Source: Levilactobacillus tujiorum (lineage in GTDB: Bacteria > Bacillota > Bacilli > Lactobacillales > Lactobacillaceae). From it: a DNA stretch of 54,017 bases. Numbering within the stretch: position 1 is the first letter of the stretch; each line of letters starts with the position of its first letter. Both the position numbers and the translations under genes were made by a program. Positions 48,447 to 54,017 of the stretch are shown piece by piece. Below the pieces are notes generated by a model. The model was not told where the DNA came from. It worked only from the letters and a program-made list of their open reading frames with translations, and searched no databases. The DNA lies in NCBI RefSeq assembly GCF_012641185.1, contig NZ_JAAXLK010000020.1, positions 1 through 54,017 of the forward strand. The letters run 5' to 3'.

Positions 48447-49277
48447 TTGAAAAATCAGAGTGAATCAAATCAGTCAAATGCAAGTCCAGAACGAAGTGCC
48501 AATGGTAAATTGGTATATGACAATAATCATCTAACGGTTAAGCGAACAGCTGGCCCGGGTGAACAGATTGATTTATTTATGAAGTTGGGTATTATGACTA
48601 AACAAATTCGTCAGAACCTGATTGGGAATGATAGTTACAGCGCGATTAAGAAGTTGGAATCAGTGCCCAAAACGCAGGTTGACCGGATTAGTGGTTATAA
48701 GTTAGTTCCGCGCAGTCGTATGGCAGTATACAGTAATCGGGATTATGAGCTGAAAGAGATAGACGATTGGTACTACTTAAGCCGGTCAATCTGGTACTTT
48801 AGAGAGCGCAAATTCTATCCCGGGCCGGTGCTGATTACGGCTAATGGCAATTTACGATTTAAGATTCGGATAGATAGCCAGAAATATCAGGTTGTTGAAG
48901 CTGTGCTGATTAATCAACCAACTGACGTTAAGAAGATGGCTGAAGTAAAGGATGCAATTTGTTGTTTAACATTCAGCAATTTGGAGGTTGCCAGCACAGT
49001 GATAAAACAACTAGGTGCCCTGATGGTCGGGTCTAATGATGATGTCTATTACGTGGCTAATAACGGTAGACAGGTCATAGGCGCATATATAGATAACTAC
49101 GCGGTGACAACAGATGAGAATCATGCGGTTAACTCCCGCTTGTTAAGCCCGATTAATATTAGTGAAGCTGGCCAAGTCCAAGATGCTGATGAAGTTAGCC
49201 GAATGATGCAAGGATACATCCATAGCCAAGAGATTAGTAATAACGTGCGTAAGTCGTTAAGGCACTTACAAGATTGA
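48447..49277 (+). CDS. Element-encoded protein related to the 46749 product
   Basis: The start is TTG 48447, eight bases after AGAGGAGG. The 276-residue protein has a polar N-terminus and a middle segment DDWYYLSRSIWYFRERKFYP. It also has a block (LITANGNLRFKIRIDSQKYQ ... CCLTFSNLEVASTVIKQLGA) that aligns by eye with the NGDLIAMW ... LTFSNID block of the upstream protein. It immediately precedes the FtsK-like gene. No named family; probably a partner in replication or transfer of the element. Confidence 0.55.
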   Translation: MKNQSESNQSNASPERSANGKLVYDNNHLTVKRTAGPGEQIDLFMKLGIMTKQIRQNLIGNDSYSAIKKLESVPKTQVDRISGYKLVPRSRMAVYSNRDYELKEIDDWYYLSRSIWYFRERKFYPGPVLITANGNLRFKIRIDSQKYQVVEAVLINQPTDVKKMAEVKDAICCLTFSNLEVASTVIKQLGALMVGSNDDVYYVANNGRQVIGAYIDNYAVTTDENHAVNSRLLSPINISEAGQVQDADEVSRMMQGYIHSQEISNNVRKSLRHLQD

Positions 49278-49304
49278 TTAGTTAGGTTAATTGGGGGTAA
49301 GAGA

Positions 49305-51644
49305 ATGAATGAGGAAGAGAAACGCCGATTGATTGCCAAGCGCAACCGGCAACGTCAGCTAATGGCTCAGCGCAAGCAACAGCAGCAATCGGGTAATAAA
49401 GCCAATCAGAAGAGTAACCAGCCAGAAGAACGGGGTATGGCGGCTGAGATGATAGGCTGGACGTACAATAGCTTAGCTGGCTGGTTTGCGAAGATTGTGT
49501 ATTTAAAGCAGGTCAGCAGTTTCAGAAAATCAATCAGAAATAGAAATTATAATGAGTGGCGTGTAAAGTTTGGCGATGGTCGTGATAGAAACCATCAGAT
49601 AAAAATAACATTACTGATATACTCTGGTGTTTTGTCACTGTCGTTAATATTCGCGTTATTCCACCACTACACATTTATGATGATAATGCTAGTGGCTGGC
49701 GTCCTGATGATTAATGTGTTGTATAGCCTTAATCGACCTAAGATAATCAAGGTTGTTCAACGTGATTATCTGAATGATAAGTTCGGAAATATGAAAATAT
49801 CACCCACTCAGTTTTATTGTGAATATCCGATGCGTCAGTATCGTAAGATTGTGTTGCTTGAGGAGTTCTTTAGCGATTCGGCTGTTAGCGGTCGGTTTGA
49901 CGCCCACGTTGATGACAGTGGAGGATTGAAGGTAGTGAAGAATAATGTGTTCGGCCCGTTGCTTGCGTTCAGGATTGATAACGAGTTCAAACGCCATGAG
50001 GTTCAGACAGTTGATGACTATGACTTTATTCAATTCTATTTATTACCCCAGACTAATAGTCAGTTAGGTAGTTATTTCTATTCAATCGAAGGCCAAGTTT
50101 ACCAGTCGTTGGATGCATTGTTTGGATTTAAATCGAAGAATGATTTAGTCAACATTTTGAAAAAAGATAAAAATTTGGGATTGGCATATGCTGAGACTGA
50201 AGAGGCAGCAGAACTGCAGCAAGAGCAACAGCTAACTGACCAACAAGCAAGAGCACGTGTACGATATCGCTGGTCAGTTAGCCGGTTAGCAGAGCAAAGA
50301 GGATTACCGAACAAGTTGGCAGAAATTCTGACCTACATTTTCTTTCACCACGATGATTTGGGTTATAGCGCTTGGGACTTAAACAATGAGGGCTTTACGG
50401 GTAACAATGATTATTTGAAGCTACGGATGAGACTAGATGGTAGTACGACCATCAGCGATGCCAGAAAGACGTTGGGCTTAGTAGCATCTAACACTAGGGT
50501 AACACCGACGATTGAGAAGATACCGTCAGATAGCGGTTCGTTCTACCTATTCTTCATCTTAAATAAAGTGATGAATTCGAGTCATATGGAGTTCGATGAT
50601 GTGAAATCAGATGGTGAAAAAGGTCAGCTAACGATTGGTCGGGGTAGGATAGGTGACGTGGTAACGACAATCCCACGCGGTGACCGTCCGCTGTTCGCGT
50701 TAATTGGAGGTATCAGTCGGTCAGGTAAATCGACGTTTGCGAATCGGATGATTAGTACGCTGTTGTATTTGCAGGATAGCAAGGGAGTCTTCGATTATTC
50801 AGATGTATTTATCGGTTCAGTCAAGCCAGAAGATTACATATCAAATGGCTATCAACAGGCTGGCATGATGGTGAAGGGTGACCCTGAGAGCATCTATCAG
50901 ATGTTAGTGCTAGTTGATAAGATAGCTACTGGTAGGGTCGATAAGTTCGTCAAGTCAGGTGCGATTAATATCAAGCAATTTAATAAGAGCCATCCTGATG
51001 CCAAAATGGGCAAGATTCTTGTCGTGCTGGATGAATATGCTAACACGCTGAGTCGTGCTGGTAACGCGAAGATAGAGAATGATGATGGCGACAAGATTAA
51101 GCTGGCTGATGCAATTGAAGCCTTAGCGTTGAAGATTAGCCAAGAGCACGGTTCGCGTGGCGTTAGTATGATTGTTATTACCCAGAACTTCCAAAAATCC
51201 GCGCTGGGTAAGTTAGCTGATGGGTTAGGTAGTCGGTTCCTCGGTTATGCTAACGCCAACGTGTGGAATAGCCTTGACCCAAGCCAAGAGATGGCTAACT
51301 ACATGAAGGATTTGAAGGAGGACAGAAAAGGGCTGTTTTTTGTCAATGCTCCGGACTTCAAACCAATCAGTCCGGTACAGTCATTTGAGAGTGGTTATAT
51401 TGAGACAAGAACCAACTTTATTGATACATCTGAAATCAAGGCAGGATTTGACCGCAAATTTAATACATCAAATAAGTACGGTAGTGAAGAAGTTGCCGCT
51501 GAATCGGACAATAAATCTAAATCAGAAAATAAATCGGAGTATGAGTATTCAACCGCTACTAATAAAGATGTTGATAATGCTGCGGGTGTTGATAGAGATA
51601 AGCTAGACATGATTAACGAATGGCTGAATAATATGGATAATTAA
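49305..51644 (+). CDS. FtsK/TcpA-like DNA translocase
   Basis: The 779-residue protein has a basic Gln-rich N-terminus and two membrane spans (about residues 100-145: KITLLIYSGVLSLSLIFALF and FMMIMLVAGVLMINVLYSL). A P-loop ATPase domain follows, with Walker A GGISRSGKST (about 468), Walker B KILVVLDEYAN (about 570) and a later MIVITQNFQKSALGKLADGL. This layout resembles FtsK/SpoIIIE-type coupling proteins such as TcpA that move DNA during conjugation or segregation. No relaxase is visible in the window, so self-transfer is not shown. Confidence 0.82.
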   Translation: MNEEEKRRLIAKRNRQRQLMAQRKQQQQSGNKANQKSNQPEERGMAAEMIGWTYNSLAGWFAKIVYLKQVSSFRKSIRNRNYNEWRVKFGDGRDRNHQIKITLLIYSGVLSLSLIFALFHHYTFMMIMLVAGVLMINVLYSLNRPKIIKVVQRDYLNDKFGNMKISPTQFYCEYPMRQYRKIVLLEEFFSDSAVSGRFDAHVDDSGGLKVVKNNVFGPLLAFRIDNEFKRHEVQTVDDYDFIQFYLLPQTNSQLGSYFYSIEGQVYQSLDALFGFKSKNDLVNILKKDKNLGLAYAETEEAAELQQEQQLTDQQARARVRYRWSVSRLAEQRGLPNKLAEILTYIFFHHDDLGYSAWDLNNEGFTGNNDYLKLRMRLDGSTTISDARKTLGLVASNTRVTPTIEKIPSDSGSFYLFFILNKVMNSSHMEFDDVKSDGEKGQLTIGRGRIGDVVTTIPRGDRPLFALIGGISRSGKSTFANRMISTLLYLQDSKGVFDYSDVFIGSVKPEDYISNGYQQAGMMVKGDPESIYQMLVLVDKIATGRVDKFVKSGAINIKQFNKSHPDAKMGKILVVLDEYANTLSRAGNAKIENDDGDKIKLADAIEALALKISQEHGSRGVSMIVITQNFQKSALGKLADGLGSRFLGYANANVWNSLDPSQEMANYMKDLKEDRKGLFFVNAPDFKPISPVQSFESGYIETRTNFIDTSEIKAGFDRKFNTSNKYGSEEVAAESDNKSKSENKSEYEYSTATNKDVDNAAGVDRDKLDMINEWLNNMDN

Positions 51645-51705
51645 GTCTGATGATATGAAACTGAAGACATGTAAATTAAGGGTGTAACCAAAATTACGCA
51701 AAATA

Positions 51706-51752
51706 AAAATGACTAGAACTTGGAATGAAATCCAGATTCTAGTCATTTTTTC
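51706..51752. terminator. Bidirectional terminator between FtsK-like gene and minus-strand peptide
   Basis: AATGACTAGAA pairs with TTCTAGTCATT (outer arms about 51708-51718 and 51737-51747), with an inner TGGA/TCCA stem. A-runs on the left and T-runs on the right make it work for both strands, serving the rightward ftsK-like gene and the leftward 43-residue gene. Confidence 0.85.
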
Positions 51753-51759
51753 GTTTCGA

Positions 51760-51891
51760 TTAGAAAATTTGATTTATGACGTTCGTGATAATGGTCGATA
51801 CGACTATCCAAAGAATCTTAGTTAAAATCTTAGTTGCAATCGTTCGGGTAGTATTAGGTCGTTGTGCCTGTTGATATTCGCGTCTGCGCAT
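51760..51891 (-). CDS. 43-residue membrane peptide, convergent with ftsK-like gene
   Basis: ATG 51891 (minus strand) has TTGGAGGTAATTCCC upstream, one of the best ribosome sites in the window. The product has a basic polar start (MRRREYQQAQRPNTTRTIAT) and one hydrophobic span (ILTKILWIVVSTIITNVINQ) ending IF. Single-span peptides of this size on mobile elements include type I toxins and conserved plasmid peptides. No antisense RNA is evident, so the role is open. Confidence 0.6.
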   Translation of the reverse strand: MRRREYQQAQRPNTTRTIATKILTKILWIVVSTIITNVINQIF

Positions 51892-52198
51892 GGGAATTAC
51901 CTCCAATACATTGAATTACAATGTAATATCAGCAACCATCGTTTGCACAAATGTTGATAAATCAACGTTTATGGGAATAGCTGTGTAATTTAAGGTGAAA
52001 TCGTAATGTAATTGTAATATAACAGTGTTAGCGACAATGTGAAATAGCATGTGTGTTCAAGAACTGTTCAGTTTAGAAATGACTTTATATCCGAAATTCT
52101 TGAATCAATGGTAAGCCCGTCAGATGGGTGATTAGATTGATTGTATGACCAGAGCCAAGATGTTCATAAACTTAGGTCATAAACTAGGGGGTAAAAAT
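51892..52198. promoter_or_regulatory. Control region upstream of the resolvase with palindromes (res-like)
   Basis: It contains AAATGTTGAT-AA-ATCAACGTTT (51949-51970; 9 of 10 arm bases paired), TTACA-A-TGTAA (51916-51926) and repeated TGTAATAT elements (51922 and near 52013). Serine resolvases act at a res site with paired inverted subsites just upstream of their own gene. This is the obvious candidate. Confidence 0.45.
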
Positions 52199-52816
52199 AT
52201 GAAGATGGGTTACGCGCGAGTGTCAACTCAGTCACAGAGCTTGGATGACCAAATTGAAAAGCTGAGGAATTATGGTATTGAAGATAAGGCAATCTTTGCC
52301 GAAAAGTATACGGGGACAACGGTTAAACGACCAGAATTTGAAAAGTTACTGACAAAAATCAGAGTAGGTGATGAGTTAGTGGTCGTTAAGCTAGACCGGC
52401 TGGCCAGAAATACTCGTGAAGCCTTAGATGTCATTGATAAATTGACCGATGAAGGAGTGAAGATTAACGTCTTAAACCTTGGAACGTTTGATGATACGGC
52501 GTCCGGTAGGTTAATGCAGACGATGCTGTTGGCCTTTGCACAATTTGAACGTGACCAGATTGTGGAGCGAACTCAAGCTGGTAAGGACTATGCGAAGAAG
52601 CATAATCCTAATTACCATGAAGGACGCCCAAGGATAGGGGTAGATGCTAGACGAAAGAATGCCTATGACCTACTTCAAACCCATACATATAAGGAAGTAT
52701 CAGCTATGACAGGGTACTCAGTGTCGACTATTCGTCGGATTAAGTTGTTGGTCGAAAAGAAGGAAGAACAGTCTAAAAAGGAGGTAGATTGCGGGAGTAA
52801 GTTGCTAAGAAGTTGA
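52199..52816 (+). CDS. Serine recombinase / resolvase
   Basis: ATG 52199 follows TAGGGGG. The 205-residue protein has the resolvase catalytic domain: YARVST with the nucleophile serine, LVVVKLDRLARNTREALDVI, GRLMQTMLLAFAQFERDQIV. A C-terminal helix-turn-helix follows (TYKEVSAMTGYSVSTIRRIK). The size is that of plasmid and transposon resolvases or invertases, which resolve multimers or cointegrates. Its stop overlaps the promoter of the following RNA unit. Confidence 0.92.
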   Translation: MKMGYARVSTQSQSLDDQIEKLRNYGIEDKAIFAEKYTGTTVKRPEFEKLLTKIRVGDELVVVKLDRLARNTREALDVIDKLTDEGVKINVLNLGTFDDTASGRLMQTMLLAFAQFERDQIVERTQAGKDYAKKHNPNYHEGRPRIGVDARRKNAYDLLQTHTYKEVSAMTGYSVSTIRRIKLLVEKKEEQSKKEVDCGSKLLRS

Positions 52817-52841
52817 CTAAATGTAAAGTAGTGAGTATAAT
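52813..52841 (+). promoter_or_regulatory. Consensus promoter ahead of the hairpin RNA and abi gene
   Basis: TTGACT (52813-52818), a 17-base spacer, and TATAAT (52836-52841) form a near-perfect vegetative promoter. Transcription would start near 52848, about eight bases before a strong hairpin. Confidence 0.85.
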
Positions 52842-52847
52842 ACTAAC

Positions 52848-52904
52848 TAATAGCTGCCGACCAGGCTCTCATGAATTTGAGAGCAGACTTGGTCGGCCAT
52901 TTTT
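52848..52904 (+). ncRNA. Short hairpin RNA/terminator upstream of Abi_2 gene
   Basis: GCCGACCA (52856-52863) pairs with TGGTCGGC (52890-52897). Inside, GCTCTC (52865-52870) pairs with GAGAGC (52879-52884) around an 8-base loop, with a small asymmetric bulge. Five T follow at 52900-52904. With the promoter just upstream this would make an RNA of about 55 nt that ends before the abi start (52922). It may be an attenuator, or an RNA partner of the Abi protein as in RNA-antitoxin systems. Confidence 0.65.
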
Positions 52905-52921
52905 GTATGTGAGGTTATTTT

Positions 52922-53920
52922 ATGAACAAAGCTGAAATTAAGGTTCCGGCCAACGAATTAGATAGGCCATTTAAGGACTATGAAGCAAAAGTTGATTTTG
53001 AATTAAAAGAATCTCAGAAAAAAGTTCATTTTGATTTAAATATTTCGCGAGAAGGTTATCATTTCCCAATCAAAGATATTAATGGACAGCTGAGTGAGAA
53101 TATTAACTTAGAAAATAATGAGGTTAAGCCACCGCTGACAACTGATGAATTAATTGAAAAGTTGCAGGATAATATTCATCATATTTTATTTAGCGATGAA
53201 GAGCTTGAATGTGCACGAGAAGATTTAAGAGTGATTAGTTACTATCGAATTTCGGCTTTTCGGAAGGATATTGATGCAATTACACCTACGTACTCAGACT
53301 TAATTGGACTGTATAAATTTGACCGTTACTTACGTGAGTCATTAAGTCGATTAATTCCTGCTGTAGAGGTGTATTTAAAGACAACTTTAGCAAGATTTCT
53401 TTCCGTAAATTACGACAGTTACGCCGAAGATACGGAGAAAATTCCTGCTGGTTTGGCTTATTTGAATGAGAATATCTATAATCCCAAAAAGAGGAAGGAT
53501 ATTCCGCTCATGCTTTCATATTTTGCGGAAGGATTAACCAAAAAGATTAAAAATGATAGGATGATTAAGCATCATGTAATTAAGTATGGTGGAGATATTC
53601 CTATTTGGGTATTATTTGAAGAGTTAACTTTGGGTCAGTTTTCAATGCTGGTTTCAAAATTAAAGCCTCAAATTGTTAAGGACTGGGTGGCAGAGTCTTT
53701 TAGTAGCATACACTATTATAAATATATTTATGAGTGGATTATGGCAATCCAATTTTTGCGCAACACTACGGCCCATAGTGCAAAAATCTATGGTCAAAAA
53801 TTTCCGTATAACCCATTATTACAGGATGAAGATGCGGCTCTGATTAGTGAGGTAGCAACTAAACAGGATGTATTTAATATGTTGCAACATACTTTTTTCA
53901 TTGGATTAGGGACTGTCTGA
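52922..53920 (+). CDS. Abi_2-family (AbiD/AbiF-type) HEPN abortive-infection protein
   Basis: The 332-residue protein has an N-terminal extension (about 75 residues) and then the Abi_2 domain: REDLRVISYYRISAFRKDID, LIGLYKFDRYLRESLSRLIP, VEVYLKTTLARFLS. Near the C-terminus is RNTTAH (R280-H285), the RxxxxH motif of HEPN ribonucleases. Family members stop phage growth by killing or arresting the infected cell. The last three residues (GTV) and the stop come from the IS end, so the native C-terminus is altered. GAGGTTATTTT precedes the ATG. The gene is downstream of a promoter-hairpin unit. Confidence 0.85.
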   Translation: MNKAEIKVPANELDRPFKDYEAKVDFELKESQKKVHFDLNISREGYHFPIKDINGQLSENINLENNEVKPPLTTDELIEKLQDNIHHILFSDEELECAREDLRVISYYRISAFRKDIDAITPTYSDLIGLYKFDRYLRESLSRLIPAVEVYLKTTLARFLSVNYDSYAEDTEKIPAGLAYLNENIYNPKKRKDIPLMLSYFAEGLTKKIKNDRMIKHHVIKYGGDIPIWVLFEELTLGQFSMLVSKLKPQIVKDWVAESFSSIHYYKYIYEWIMAIQFLRNTTAHSAKIYGQKFPYNPLLQDEDAALISEVATKQDVFNMLQHTFFIGLGTV

Positions 53921-54017
53921 AAACTAAAAATTCAGGTATAATCTGAGGAAAAACGAATCGAGGCATTCCGATGACAACACCTAAACGATACGAACTGGAA
54001 GATGCTCAGTGGGACCG
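53909..54017 (+). mobile_element. Left end of an IS5-family-like insertion sequence (partial)
   Basis: The element begins with GGGACTGTCTGAAAACT at 53909-53925, the mate of the repeat at 91-107. It is followed by a TATAAT-like box at 53937-53942 and the transposase start at 53971. Both IS pieces have the same orientation. The 109 bases here and 107 at the left edge are almost equal in length, as expected when an assembly stops inside a repeated IS. Confidence 0.82.
53971..54017 (+). CDS. IS5-like transposase, N-terminal fragment
   Basis: ATG 53971 opens a frame that runs off the window: MTTPKRYELEDAQWDR. An ELxDxQWxR start is typical of IS5-family transposases in lactobacilli. It probably belongs to the same type of element whose C-terminus is at 3-92. 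The catalytic part is not in the window. Confidence 0.75.
   Translation, partial: MTTPKRYELEDAQWD

Overview
The window reads as a low-GC Gram-positive genome, most likely a lactobacillus. The evidence is the strong AGGAGG-type ribosome binding sites with frequent TTG and GTG starts, an ImmA/cI-type lysogeny switch, an ArpU-like late regulator, a GH25 endolysin with repeats typical of lactobacilli, and a GlsB-AmaP-Asp23 stress cluster. It is an accessory segment bounded on both sides by pieces of the same IS5-like insertion sequence: the transposase C-terminus at 3-92 and the N-terminus at 53971-54017, both on the plus strand. Each flank carries about 108 bp of the IS. That pattern fits a contig broken at a multicopy IS, and it would also fit a circular molecule carrying one IS copy.

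Region 1 (about 85-40870) is a nearly complete temperate phage with a contractile tail. The leftward lysogeny genes are a lipoprotein cut by the IS, an ImmA-like peptidase and a cI-like repressor. They face a rightward cro and the early genes. Next come RecT, a PD-(D/E)XK exonuclease, a DnaD-like initiator with an iteron-like repeat block inside it, an antirepressor, RusA, many small genes and ArpU. An RNA cassette with one good tRNA-Met and two tRNA-like units follows. A Tad2/DUF2829-like protein sits just before the terminase. The late genes are TerS, TerL, portal, MuF-type head protein, scaffold, decoration protein, capsid, an FnIII protein, a small LysM protein, connectors, sheath, tube, tail chaperones, a 1956-residue tape measure with two wall-degrading domains, the baseplate (hub, plug, spike, DUF2634, Baseplate J, DUF2612), fibre, XkdX, holin and endolysin.

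Region 2 (about 40870-43680) holds a five-gene envelope-stress operon (GlsB, AmaP, DUF2273, two Asp23/Gls24) and a small leftward SSB-like gene. The SSB-like promoter overlaps a sequence matching the Gram-positive LexA box.

Region 3 (about 43830-53910) looks like an integrative or plasmid-like element. It has nine copies of an 11-bp repeat next to a tyrosine integrase, two related DNA-binding-type proteins of unknown function, an FtsK/TcpA-like translocase, a 43-residue membrane peptide on the opposite strand, a serine resolvase, and an Abi_2 (AbiD/AbiF-type) HEPN protein. A promoter followed by a strong terminator-like hairpin, about 55 nt of RNA, lies directly ahead of the Abi gene.

The lysogeny module has no integrase next to it. 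The only tyrosine integrase is in Region 3. If the molecule is circular, that integrase lies upstream of the lysogeny genes in the conventional orientation, so a phage-plasmid or a prophage fused to a second element are both possible. The strongest leads for new biology are the Abi_2 plus hairpin-RNA unit, the repeated tRNA/hairpin cassette, the extended Tad2-like protein, and possible recoding at the capsid and tail-chaperone genes.
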